Source of the DNA: Streptomyces catenulae
Lineage (GTDB): Bacteria > Actinomycetota > Actinomycetes > Streptomycetales > Streptomycetaceae
Direction of reading: 5' to 3'
NCBI RefSeq assembly: GCF_000718015.1
Contig: NZ_JODY01000024.1
Coordinates: forward strand, 29,230 to 93,229
Length of the DNA: 64,000 nucleotides
Part shown: piece after piece, positions 33,470-43,413 of the stretch
Layout: each line of letters starts with the position of its first letter
How positions within the stretch are numbered: the stretch's first letter is position 1
Notes under the pieces: model-generated
What the model was told of the DNA's origin: nothing
What the model saw: the letters and a program-made list of their open reading frames with translations, nothing else
Databases searched by the model: none
Translations under genes and position numbers: made by a program

Positions 33470-35311
33470 ATGTCCGAAGACAAGAACCGCGCCACCGCCG
33501 CCGCGATCCTCCCCCTCGTCGGCGGCGCCTCGAACCTCACCTCCGTCGCCCACTGCATGACCCGGCTACGGCTCGGGATCCGGGACCGTTCGCTGGTCCG
33601 GGAGGAGGCGCTCAAGGCGCTGCCCGCAGTGCTGGGCGTCGTCGAGGACGACACGTACCAGATCGTGCTGGGCCCGGGAGCGGTCGCCCGCGTCACCCCG
33701 GAGTTCGAACGGCTGGTGGACGAGGAACGCACCGCCGCACCGGAGGCGGCGAAGCCCGCCGAGGCCACCGAGCCCGCCGAGACCGAGGCCGCCGAGAGCC
33801 CCGGAGCTGCGGAAACGGCAGGCTCCCCCGGCGAGCCCGCTCCCACAAAGTCCGCCCCCACCGTCCCCCCGCACGCCACCACCGCCGCCGACCTCGCCGC
33901 CCAGGGGGCTGCGCTCAAGGCGCGGCAGAAGGCGCGGAACGCGACGCCGTTCAAGCTGTTCCTGCGCCGGGTCGCCAACATCTTCGTCCCGCTGATCCCC
34001 GCGCTGATCGGCTGCGGCATCGTCGCCGGTATCAACGGTCTGCTGACCAACCTCGGCTGGCTGCCGTCCGTCGTCCCGGCGCTGGCCGCGGTCGCCTCCG
34101 GTTTCATGTCGTTGATCGCCGTGTTCGTCGGCTACAACACCGCGAAGGAGTTCGGCGGGACGCCGGTCCTGGGCGGGGCGGTCGCCGCCGTCATCGTCTT
34201 CCCCGGCATAGCGAACATCACGGCGTTCGGCCAGAAGCTCTCCCCCGGGCAGGGCGGTGTCCTCGGCGCGCTCGCCGCCGCGCTGCTCGCCGTCCAGGTG
34301 GAGAAGTGGTGCCGCCGCCATGTCCCGGAGGCGCTGGACGTCCTCGTCACCCCGACCCTGACGGTGCTGGTCACGGGCCTGGTGACGATCTACGGCCTGA
34401 TGTTCGTGGCGGGCGAGGTGTCCAACGGCATCGGCACGGTCGCCGACTGGCTACTGGCCCACGGCGGCGCGCTCGCCGGTTTCGTACTCGGCGGGCTCTT
34501 CCTCCCGCTGGTCATGCTGGGTCTGCACCAGGCGCTCATCCCGATCCACACCACCCTGATCGAGCAACAGGGCTACACCGTGCTGCTGCCGATCCTGGCG
34601 ATGGCCGGTGCGGGGCAGGTCGGCGCCGCCGTCGCGGTCTATCTGCGGCTGCCGCGGAACACCTCGGTCCGCCGGACCGTCAAGTCCGCCCTCCCGGCCG
34701 GTTTCCTGGGCGTCGGCGAGCCGCTGATCTACGGTGTCTCGCTCCCGCTGGGCCGTCCGTTCATCACGGCATGTGTGGGCGGCGCGTTCGGCGGCGGCTT
34801 CATCGGGCTGTGCAACCAGCTCGGCGACGCGGTCGGCTCCACCGCCATCGGCCCGTCCGGCTGGGCCCTGTTCCCGCTGGTCAAGGGCAATACGGGCCTC
34901 GGTACGACGCTGGCGGTCTACGGCCTCGGGCTGCTCGTCGGCTATGTCACCGGCTTCCTGGCCACATACTTCTTCGGCTTCAGCCGCCAGATGCTCACAG
35001 AGCTGAACGCGACGCCGGAAGCGGCGGAAGCGGCGGGCGCGGCGGAAGCGGCGGGCGCGGCGGAAGCGGCGGGCGCGGCGGAAGCGACGGGCCCGGCGGA
35101 AGCAGCAGGCGCGCCGGAAGCCGCGGAAGCCAACGGCAACGGGCCGTCCCCGGAAGCCGCCGGCGACGCCCCCGCCCGGATACCCGACGGCCCCGCCCGG
35201 ACCACCTCAGCAGCGGCACCGGCCCCGGCACCGGCCCCGGCGGCACCCTCGGCAACATCCCCGGCACCGTCGACAACGCCCCCGCCCCCGAAGGAGTCCG
35301 CCACCACCTGA
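33470..35311 (+). CDS. PTS EIIBC permease, probably for N-acetylmuramic acid
   Basis: The 613-aa fusion has EIIB at residues 1-85 with phospho-cysteine Cys29 in SVAHCMTRLRLGI. A low-complexity acidic/Pro linker (90-150) precedes an EIIC domain (about 165-510) of about ten membrane helices with IFVPLIPALIGCGIVAGING, LGVGEPLIYGVSLPLGRPF and a HQALIPIHTTLIEQQ loop. The C-terminal 110 residues are an Ala/Glu/Pro tail built on an 18-nt tandem repeat. No EIIA domain is present, so phosphate must come from another EIIA. Coupling to murQ and the RpiR regulator points to MurNAc import as MurNAc-6-P. The ATG at 33470 has a weak AAGG. Confidence 0.85.
   Translation: MSEDKNRATAAAILPLVGGASNLTSVAHCMTRLRLGIRDRSLVREEALKALPAVLGVVEDDTYQIVLGPGAVARVTPEFERLVDEERTAAPEAAKPAEATEPAETEAAESPGAAETAGSPGEPAPTKSAPTVPPHATTAADLAAQGAALKARQKARNATPFKLFLRRVANIFVPLIPALIGCGIVAGINGLLTNLGWLPSVVPALAAVASGFMSLIAVFVGYNTAKEFGGTPVLGGAVAAVIVFPGIANITAFGQKLSPGQGGVLGALAAALLAVQVEKWCRRHVPEALDVLVTPTLTVLVTGLVTIYGLMFVAGEVSNGIGTVADWLLAHGGALAGFVLGGLFLPLVMLGLHQALIPIHTTLIEQQGYTVLLPILAMAGAGQVGAAVAVYLRLPRNTSVRRTVKSALPAGFLGVGEPLIYGVSLPLGRPFITACVGGAFGGGFIGLCNQLGDAVGSTAIGPSGWALFPLVKGNTGLGTTLAVYGLGLLVGYVTGFLATYFFGFSRQMLTELNATPEAAEAAGAAEAAGAAEAAGAAEATGPAEAAGAPEAAEANGNGPSPEAAGDAPARIPDGPARTTSAAAPAPAPAPAAPSATSPAPSTTPPPPKESATT
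35020..35112 (+). repeat. 18-nt tandem repeat in the EIIBC C-terminus
   Basis: The unit GCGGAAGCGGCGGGCGCG is repeated about five times with small changes, coding AEAAGA repeats. It lies in a disordered tail and should vary in copy number between strains. Confidence 0.7.
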
Positions 35312-35436
35312 CGGCGCCCCGGGTCCGGGCCCGGGCCCGGGCGGCCCCGCCCCCGCCCCCACCCCCGTCCCCGCCCACGACAAAGGCGAGAAGGTACGGA
35401 AACTCCCCCTCGCCCTCTTCAACGTATAGCGGCCCA

Positions 35437-35458
35437 GGGGGCTTGCGGCAAGCCCCCC
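35437..35458 (+). promoter_or_regulatory. Rifamycin-associated element (RAE)
   Basis: The sequence GGGGGCTTGCGGCAAGCCCC (35437-35456, with two more C) contains the inverted repeat CTTGC/GCAAG with G- and C-runs outside. It closely resembles the RAE that controls rifampicin-inducible resistance genes in actinobacteria (consensus from memory). It sits about 60 bp before a rifampin-glycosyltransferase remnant, which is the expected target class. Confidence 0.75.
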
Positions 35459-35517
35459 GGGGTGCTTCACACTTGCCCGGCCAAGGCCAGGACCTGCGGA
35501 AACAGGGGGAGTTCGGG

Positions 35518-35800
35518 ATGCGTGTGGTGGTGTCGTCGTGGGGGTCGCGCGGGGATGTGGAGCCGCTGGCGGGGCTCGCGGTGGCGTTGCGGGGGCTCGG
35601 TGCGGAGGTGCGGATGTGTGCGCCGCCGGACGAGGAGTTCGCGACGCTGTCGGCGCGAGCCGGTGTGCCGTTCGTACCGCTGGGGCCGACGGTGCGCTCG
35701 GTGGTCGCCGGTGAGCGTCCGCCGACGAGCGAGGAGCGTTGCGGCTCACTCCAAAGTTGGTCGCCGCCCAGTTCCCTGCGCCACTCACAGCGTCACGGGC
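35518..35800 (+). pseudogene. Truncated, frameshifted rifampin glycosyltransferase (Rgt-like) remnant
   Basis: From ATG 35518 (site GGGGGAG) the frame reads MRVVVSSWGSRGDVEPLAGL and then AEVRMCAPPDEEFATL, VPFVPLGPTVRSVVAGE and PPTSEER. This is the N-terminus of MGT-type glycosyltransferases of the rifampin-inactivating class. Near 35740 the frame shifts: RLTPKLVAAQF, the expected continuation, is found in another frame from 35743. Homology stops near 35800, where recombinase-like sequence begins on the other strand. Only about 90 of roughly 420 residues remain, so no activity is expected. A RAE stands upstream. Confidence 0.75.
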
Positions 35801-35816
35801 CCGGAGAATACGTGTC

Positions 35817-35995
35817 CTACCGCATGGCTTGCACCACTACCTCTAGGCCGACGATCTCGCTCCGGCGATGAAGCCCGGTCGACGCCGAGAACGCCGCGGA
35901 CTGGGCTTCGTCGCGCCGCCCGCGGTCCTGCTGCCCCAACTCTCTGGCGGCGACGAGCAGTCTTTCAACCTCGCGTTTCTCGATGCCCTTGCGGG
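35817..35995 (-). pseudogene. Decayed tyrosine recombinase (integrase) fragment
   Basis: On the minus strand the frame ending at 35817 reads EKREVERLLVAARELGQQDR and later STGLHRRSEIVGLEV. This is the start of the catalytic domain of XerD/phage-type integrases (Arg I motif TGLRRSEIxGL). The Arg, helper Lys and nucleophile Tyr motifs beyond it are missing and the middle is scrambled. It abuts the glycosyltransferase remnant, so an element probably inserted here and was largely lost. Confidence 0.45.
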
Positions 35996-36333
35996 GTGTC
36001 GCGGGCATGTGGCTGATCGCGCTGCGTCCTGCGACGCCACCCCGAGCCTCGGCATCCTCGCCCTGGCCCGCCACGCCCACTGCAGGACCTGGCACATCCA
36101 GGTCGCGTCGCCGTTCCTGCCGCCCCGCCCATTCCAGGACTGGAGCGCAGCATCGGACCGCCGGTGCTGAGCGCTGCACGGGCAGGGGAGCTCCCAGAGA
36201 ATGCTGCATGCCGTAGCGGGCGGAGCCACGGCATGCAGCACGGCGGCGGTGGAGCGGGCCATCGCCCTGCGCCCGCTGGTCCTGGCTACGCCTCTTCTGC
36301 CGGCAGGACCAGCGTTCTCTTGCGGAAGTGGCC
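35996..36333. other. Decayed sequence with 13-bp inverted repeat
   Basis: No intact gene is seen. TGCTGCATGCCGT (36202-36214) and its exact reverse complement (36228-36240) flank a 13-nt loop, possibly a terminator for the type III PKS gene or an old recombination site. Confidence 0.45.
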
Positions 36334-37371
36334 TTACTCGCCAATCCAGCGCAGGCGGGAGGCGCAGGCCCGGAACCCCGGGCCGACACCGAACAGCAGC
36401 CCTTCAGCGCCTCGCCGCGGAGGTTCCCGGTGCCAGCGCTCCAGAACACGCAGCGCCGTCGGCCCTCCAGTGTTGCCATACTCGGCGAGTACGGCGCGGG
36501 AGTGCCGGGTGGTCTCTTCGCTCACCGCACCGGCCTCGACCATTTTGTCAAGGATGAGCGCAGAGCCGGGGTGCAGTACACCGAACTCTGGGTTCCAGTC
36601 ATCGCCCATCCAGGGCATTTCCGGTACGACGTCGCCAACTCCCTTAAGAGACTCCTTTTCGGACGTAAAGTTCATGCCCTTAGTGTCGTTGTAGCCGTAG
36701 TAGTAGCGGAGGCTGTTGGGGAGCATGTACTCCCAGGACTCCTCGATGGCGGCGCCCACCCCCATCAGGCTGTCGGAGGGGTGTGAGAGGACCGCAGCAC
36801 CCCCGCCATCCCCGAACAACAGCTTGAACGCAGCATCTTGGGGCCTATCGTTCGAGTTTTGCCATGCGCTGGTGAGCACCTCGCCACTGGAAAAGAGGAC
36901 GGGGCGATTCGGCTGGACGAGATCGGCGGCCAGGCCCAGCGCGTGGGCCCCGCCCGCGCACGCCAGCTCCGTCATGGGGGTGCAGCGGACAGTGGGCCTC
37001 AGGCCCAGGGCGTTAATCAGGTGCGCGTCGAGCCCGGGTGTCACCATCTGGCCGGTAACGTGAGCGGTGACGATCCGGGCGACTCGTTCGGGGGCCAGAC
37101 CTGCGTTGTCCAAGGCGCTTTGAGCGGCGCGGGTGGCGAGGTCGATGACCCCCTCGACCGCGGGGTCGTTACTTTCCTCGAAGGGGGTCGTGTGCGCGAC
37201 CTCTGACAGGCGGCGGTGGTAGCGCCGCTGCTCCACACCGGTGGCGGCAGCAAACCGCGTGAGCGCTGGCTTCCGTTTCCCTTCCGGGTCGATCTGGTCG
37301 ATTATCTCCCTGTTGGTGACGATGTATTCGGCGTCGGCCGTTCCTGGTTTGCTGATGTGCGCCAGAGTCAC
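36334..37371 (-). CDS. Type III polyketide synthase (chalcone synthase superfamily)
   Basis: The 345-aa product has the expected length and triad: Cys138 in MTELACAGGAHAL, His267 in FGVLHPGSALIL and Asn300 in AEYGNTGGPTALRVL. The C-terminal loop is FGVGPG (327-332) instead of the usual GFGPG. It would condense malonyl-CoA onto an acyl-CoA starter; the product is unknown. GTG 37371 is preferred because GGGAGA lies 5 nt upstream, while ATG 37398 has no site. There is no tailoring gene beside it. GC is lower than the neighbours, and it sits next to decayed mobile DNA, so it was probably acquired. Confidence 0.83.
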   Translation of the reverse strand: MTLAHISKPGTADAEYIVTNREIIDQIDPEGKRKPALTRFAAATGVEQRRYHRRLSEVAHTTPFEESNDPAVEGVIDLATRAAQSALDNAGLAPERVARIVTAHVTGQMVTPGLDAHLINALGLRPTVRCTPMTELACAGGAHALGLAADLVQPNRPVLFSSGEVLTSAWQNSNDRPQDAAFKLLFGDGGGAAVLSHPSDSLMGVGAAIEESWEYMLPNSLRYYYGYNDTKGMNFTSEKESLKGVGDVVPEMPWMGDDWNPEFGVLHPGSALILDKMVEAGAVSEETTRHSRAVLAEYGNTGGPTALRVLERWHREPPRRGAEGLLFGVGPGFRACASRLRWIGE

Positions 37372-37518
37372 GAGGTTCTCCCGGTTTTGAAGATGCATCC
37401 ATCGTGCAGGAGCGAGGGAGACTCAGCCAGGAGTACCCGTGCCACCGCCCGCTCCCGTGCAGTGAGGGACGCACGGAAGAAGACGCGACTGCAGCCGGAC
37501 CCGGCGGGCGGCGCGCCG

Positions 37519-38091
37519 TCAACGCAGCGCCAACCCCAACCCCCGCTCCAGCGCCGTCGCCTGCTCCGGTGTGACGAGGGCGACGATCGTGTCGTAGACG
37601 CCGTGCTTCTCGCGCGGGAAATCGACGTAGCGGAACGTGCGGGCGTCGTCGCCGCCGGGGTTCAGCGCGTCGATCGCCTCCGCGGCGGCCAGCTGGTCGT
37701 AGTACTCGTCCGAGAAGTGCTCGGCGGGGACGGCGACCGCGATGCCGTTCCGCTCGAACTCCAGGGTGTCGTCCCGGGAGGCGCCGTCCGGGGAACGATC
37801 GCCCTCCACCAGCCGGACCTTGGCGACCGTGACCGCGCCGTCGGTCAGCTCCGCGGCGCGCCTCAGCAGGGAGGCGTAACCGGGCTCCAGCTGATCGATG
37901 TCGTCGGCGTGGATCGACAGCGCTATCCCGAAGGACTCCAACGCGCAGGCGACCTCGTACGGGCGCAACGGGGTGTCCGCCCCCTGCGCGTACTCCGCGA
38001 GCACCTGCCGGACCTTCTCCGGCGCCACCACACCGGCCCCCTCCAGGACCGCTCCGACCCGCGCGTACGTCATCGTCTGCGTGTTCGACAT
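37519..38091 (-). CDS. Hypothetical protein
   Basis: I do not recognise this 190-aa protein. It is acidic and cytoplasmic. An N-terminal alpha-helical part (YARVGAVLEGAGVVAPEKVRQVL) may be a small helical domain; a beta-rich part includes VTVAKVRLVEGD and TLEFERNGIAVAVPAEHFSDEYYDQL. ATG 38091 is chosen over a longer frame from 38154; the ribosome site is weak. It is followed by the scar region, so the conserved chromosome resumes here. Confidence 0.6.
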   Translation of the reverse strand: MSNTQTMTYARVGAVLEGAGVVAPEKVRQVLAEYAQGADTPLRPYEVACALESFGIALSIHADDIDQLEPGYASLLRRAAELTDGAVTVAKVRLVEGDRSPDGASRDDTLEFERNGIAVAVPAEHFSDEYYDQLAAAEAIDALNPGGDDARTFRYVDFPREKHGVYDTIVALVTPEQATALERGLGLALR

Positions 38092-38157
38092 ACCGGCATC
38101 CTGCCAGAGGGGTATGACACGAGGTGGCCCAACAATGCAGGTAGTTGGGGGCACCCG

Positions 38158-39105
38158 CTACGCGGCGCGGGCGGCGACCTCGTCGGTCAGCGCGGCCAGC
38201 AGCCAGTCGTGCGCGGCCCCCGGCGTCGGCACCGGACGGCCCTCGCGCGGCCCCAGCACCTCGGCGGTGAGCGCCCAGTACGGGTCGATACGCGGATCCG
38301 CGGCGAGACGGGCGACGAGCCGACGGCGGAACTCCGGGGTGTCCCGGGCGCCGCCCGCGGAGGCGGCGTACGCGGCGACGAAACAGTCCAGCGCCTCCCC
38401 GGGTCGCGGCGCCCGCGCCCGGCTCAGCGGCGCCGCCGCCAACGCGTACGCCTCGCCCAGGCCGTCGTAGAGGACCTCCGGGCGGAAGCCGGGGCCGGAG
38501 CGGTGCGCGGCGGGCTGCGGGCGGGCGGAGCCGTCACAGGGGCGGGTCACCAGGGCGTGCAGCCGGGCGAAGGCGAGGACCTGCGCGGGCGTCGGCTCGT
38601 CCGGCGGCGCGGGGACCGCCTGCTCCAGGAAGGCACCGACCGCGCGAGCCGACATCCGCGGCGGCAGCCACGCCCGCCAGAACCGGGCGAGCGGGGCGGT
38701 ACTGGGCGGCGCCGCCACCGCACCGATCAGCCGCAGCCGGTCCGCGCGCTCCCGGGGCGGACACTCCTGGACGAGCCGCAACCCGGCCTCCCGCCAGCGC
38801 AACGCCGCCATCCGGTAGCCCAGTTGCTTCAACTGCCCGGCGACGGCGTCCTCCAGCGCGCCGCCCGCGCCCGCCTCGTCGTCGACGATCCGCCGCACCT
38901 CGGGAACGGGCAGGTCCAGCGCGCGCAGCGAACGGATCAGTCGCAGCCGGTCGAGGGCGTCGGGGGCGTACCGCCGGTGCCCGCCCGCACTGCGCGACCG
39001 CTCCGGGAGCAGCCCCCGGTCCGAGTAGAACCGCACGGTCTTGACGGTGACCCCGCCACGCTCGGCCAGCTCCCCGATGCTCCACAGCCCGTCGGACACC
39101 GCCAC
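38158..39105 (-). CDS. MerR-family transcriptional regulator
   Basis: The 315-aa protein has an N-terminal winged helix LWSIGELAERGGVTVKTVRF, RGLLPERSRSAGGHRRY and then RLIRSLRALDLPVPEVRRI, typical of MerR proteins that twist a 19-bp spacer. The C-terminal 200 residues are a helical effector domain of unknown ligand, without metal-binding cysteines at the usual place. GTG 39105 follows GGGAGG by 5 nt. The operator lies in the promoter facing the hydrolase gene at 39281, its likely target. Confidence 0.88.
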   Translation of the reverse strand: MAVSDGLWSIGELAERGGVTVKTVRFYSDRGLLPERSRSAGGHRRYAPDALDRLRLIRSLRALDLPVPEVRRIVDDEAGAGGALEDAVAGQLKQLGYRMAALRWREAGLRLVQECPPRERADRLRLIGAVAAPPSTAPLARFWRAWLPPRMSARAVGAFLEQAVPAPPDEPTPAQVLAFARLHALVTRPCDGSARPQPAAHRSGPGFRPEVLYDGLGEAYALAAAPLSRARAPRPGEALDCFVAAYAASAGGARDTPEFRRRLVARLAADPRIDPYWALTAEVLGPREGRPVPTPGAAHDWLLAALTDEVAARAA

Positions 39106-39136
39106 TTGAACCTCCCTCAGGGGGAGTTCCTACCGT
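39106..39136 (+). promoter_or_regulatory. MerR-type promoter with 19-bp spacer
   Basis: TTGAAC (39106-39111) and TACCGT (39131-39136) are exactly 19 bp apart, with the dyad CTCCC-TCAGG-GGGAG between. This is the layout MerR-family activators use. It points rightward to the hydrolase gene and overlaps the regulator start. Confidence 0.7.
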
Positions 39137-39280
39137 ACCGGCGGGCTCGAACGGACGGACCGATCGGGGGACGGCCCGTCCGGCCCGGGGGGGGCGCGCC
39201 ACGGTGCGCCGGGCGCCCCCTCCGCACCCGTTGGAGCCCGGCAACGAGAGACACGTCGCGCGAGGAGCGAGGAGCGAAGG

Positions 39281-41071
39281 ATGGATGAGAAGGAGCAGCG
39301 GACCGGGGCCCACGGCGGGGCCGCCGGGACCCATTTCCTGCTGGTGCCCGGCGCGTTCACCGGCGGGTGGGTGTGGGAGGAGACGGCCGCCCGGCTGCGG
39401 GCGACGGGCGCGGCGGCGACCGCGCTGACCCTCACGGGCGCGGACGCGGGGGCGCACGGCAGCGCGCCCGCGCCGCCGGACCTGGAGACGCACATCGGGG
39501 AGGTGGTACGGGCGATCGACGCGGTGACCGCCGCCGGGGGCGCGGGCAGATTCGGCGAACCGGCCGGTTCCGGCGGGGCGGCCACCACCCCGGAGATCGT
39601 TCTCGTCGGACACGGCTACGGCCTGCACCCGGCACTCGGCGCCGCCGACCGCCGCCCGGAACGCGTCACCCGGATCATCGCCCTGGACACCGCCCCCGCC
39701 CAGCACGACCAACCGGCCTGGACCACCCTCCCCGACCAGCGCGTACGAGAGCAACTGGCCACCTGGGCACGGGCAGACGCATCGGACGGAGCGACAGTGC
39801 CTACGGACCGAGCGACAGTGCCTACGGACCGAGCGGCAGGGCCTACGGACGGAGCGGACGCGGCGGGGACGGGGACGGGCGGAGCGCCCGGGGCGGCCAC
39901 CGGGACCGGAGCCGGTGCGGGGCCCGCGCCCCGAACGCACGGCGGCACGCTGCCCCCACCGCCCTCCCCCGCCGCCTGGCGGCGCTGGGGCAGCACCGAG
40001 GGCCTGTCCGAGGCGGTGCTGGCGCGGCTGGTCCGGGACGCCGTCCCGCAGCCGCTCGGCACGCTCCTCCAGCCGCTCCGGCTGACCGGCGCCGCCGCAG
40101 CCGTCCCGGTCACCGGCGTCCTCTGCACCGCCAACGGCACGAGCATCGACCTGGTCCAGATGCGGATCGACCTCGGCGACCCGGCGTTCCGGCCGCTCAC
40201 CGCCCCCGGCGTGCGCTTCCTCGAACTCCCCACCGGACACTGGCCGATGCTCTCCCACCCGGACGCCCTCGCCGACGCCCTGCGGCGCGCGGCGGCGGGC
40301 GAGGGCCACCGCCTCACCCCGGCGGGCAGCCAACCGCCGCCGCATCTGCGACCGTTCCTCCTCGACGTCCCCGAGGTACCGCACGAGCGGAACGAGACCA
40401 TCGATCTGTACCTCCCCGGGGGCGACGGGCCCCACCCGGCAGTGATCGTCGTCCACGGCGGACCGGTCCCCGAGGGCATCCGGCCGACACCCCGCGACTG
40501 GCCGACGCTCACCGGATACGCCCGCCTCGCCGCGTCACAGGGCGCGATCGGCGTCACCTTCGACCACGGGCTGTACGGCCTCGACCGCTACCCACACGCC
40601 GCGCGGGACGTCGCGGCGGCGGTGGCCCGGGTCCGCGCGGACCCGCGGGTGGACGCCGACCGGATCGCGCTCTGGTTCTTCTCCGGCGGCGGACTCCTCG
40701 CCGCCGACTGGCTGAGCGCCCCGCCCCCCTGGCTGCGCTGCGTCGCCGCGAACTACCCGATCCTCGCGCCGCTGCCCAACTGGGGCCTGGACGGCGACCG
40801 GTTCCGCCCGGCGGTCGCCGTGCGCGGCGCGGGCGAGCTGCCGCTCGTCGTGGTCCGGGCCGGTCGCGACCTGCCGGAGATCCTCGCCACGGTCACGGAG
40901 TTCCGGGCCGCCGCCGAGGCACACGGCGCCGCGCTGGAGATCATCGACGTACCCGAAGGCCACCACGGCTTCGAGACCGCCGACCACCGCTCCGAAACCG
41001 CCCCGGAGACGCTCCGCACCGCCGTCCGCACGGCGCTCGACACCGTCCTCGGCCACCTGACGGCCCCGTAG
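39281..41071 (+). CDS. Two-domain alpha/beta hydrolase with altered N-terminal nucleophile elbow
   Basis: The 596-aa product has two hydrolase folds. Domain 1 (about 12-345) starts HFLLVPGAFTGGWVWEETAA; its elbow reads VGHGYG where VGHSYG is expected (one base change), while the His motif GHWPMLSHP is intact. A low-complexity insert with 21-nt repeats (TVPTDRA) lies at about 165-215. Domain 2 (about 365-590) is dienelactone-hydrolase/acyl-peptidase-like: VIVVHGGPVPEG, elbow FFSGGG and His in PEGHHGF, apparently active. GAGGAGCGAAGG precedes ATG 39281. It is controlled by the divergent MerR regulator. The substrate is unknown. Confidence 0.82.
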   Translation: MDEKEQRTGAHGGAAGTHFLLVPGAFTGGWVWEETAARLRATGAAATALTLTGADAGAHGSAPAPPDLETHIGEVVRAIDAVTAAGGAGRFGEPAGSGGAATTPEIVLVGHGYGLHPALGAADRRPERVTRIIALDTAPAQHDQPAWTTLPDQRVREQLATWARADASDGATVPTDRATVPTDRAAGPTDGADAAGTGTGGAPGAATGTGAGAGPAPRTHGGTLPPPPSPAAWRRWGSTEGLSEAVLARLVRDAVPQPLGTLLQPLRLTGAAAAVPVTGVLCTANGTSIDLVQMRIDLGDPAFRPLTAPGVRFLELPTGHWPMLSHPDALADALRRAAAGEGHRLTPAGSQPPPHLRPFLLDVPEVPHERNETIDLYLPGGDGPHPAVIVVHGGPVPEGIRPTPRDWPTLTGYARLAASQGAIGVTFDHGLYGLDRYPHAARDVAAAVARVRADPRVDADRIALWFFSGGGLLAADWLSAPPPWLRCVAANYPILAPLPNWGLDGDRFRPAVAVRGAGELPLVVVRAGRDLPEILATVTEFRAAAEAHGAALEIIDVPEGHHGFETADHRSETAPETLRTAVRTALDTVLGHLTAP

Positions 41072-41113
41072 ACGCCCCCGCGGGCGCGGACCGGCGCGAC
41101 CGCCCCGGAAACG

Positions 41114-41157
41114 CCGCAGGGGCGGCACCCCTCCGAAGAAGGGTGCCGCCCCTGCGG
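41114..41157. terminator. Strong hairpin between hydrolase and groEL
   Basis: A 17-bp perfect stem (41114-41130 with 41141-41157) surrounds a 10-nt loop. It lies between convergent genes and should terminate both. Confidence 0.75.
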
Positions 41158-41210
41158 ACAGCGGACGGTGATCCGCCCGTCCCGCCGCGTACGACGGAAC
41201 GGGTCAGGGA

Positions 41211-43052
<1,842 letters not shown>

Positions 43053-43149
43053 CGCCCTCCGCGAGGAGGGCTCGTTGAGGGGCGGCCGGACGTCGGTGCT
43101 CCCCCGCCGCTCCTCGCCCCGAACCCGCAGGTCCCGCACGCGCGCACGC

Positions 43150-43185
43150 AGGAGGCCCGCACCCCCTGCGGGGTGCGGGCCTCCT
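43150..43185. terminator. 16-bp stem with CTGC loop between csp and groEL
   Basis: AGGAGGCCCGCACCCC (43150-43165) pairs perfectly with 43170-43185. It lies 21 bp after the cold-shock gene stop (minus strand) and ends in CTTG, so it separates that gene from groEL. Confidence 0.75.
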
Positions 43186-43206
43186 TGACGCGCAGTCGGT
43201 CGGCGC

Positions 43207-43413
43207 TCAGCCGGCCGCCAACTTGACCATGTCGGCCTGCGGCCCCTTCTGGCCCTGCGAGATCTCGAAATCGACCCGCTGACCCTCCTCAAGGGTGCGG
43301 TAGCCGTCCATCTGGATCGCGCTGTAGTGGACGAAAACATCCGCACCACCGTCGACCGCGATGAAGCCGTACCCCTTCTCCGCGTTGAACCACTTGACGG
43401 TGCCCTGAGCCAT
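43207..43413 (-). CDS. Cold-shock protein (CspA family)
   Basis: The 68-aa single OB-fold RNA chaperone begins [18 protein letters not shown] and has VFVHYSAI, which are the RNP1 and RNP2 motifs. It melts RNA structure in the cytoplasm during cold or general growth. ATG 43413 is the conserved start, with GGGGAGTTAGGC upstream. It sits 0.8 kb upstream of groEL with its own terminator. Confidence 0.96.
   Translation of the reverse strand: MAQGTVKWFNAEKGYGFIAVDGGADVFVHYSAIQMDGYRTLEEGQRVDFEISQGQKGPQADMVKLAAG

Noticed and set aside
33445..35871. 808-codon frame overlapping the EIIBC gene
   Set aside because: Out-of-frame shadow; only its last 100 codons coincide with the real glycosyltransferase remnant frame.
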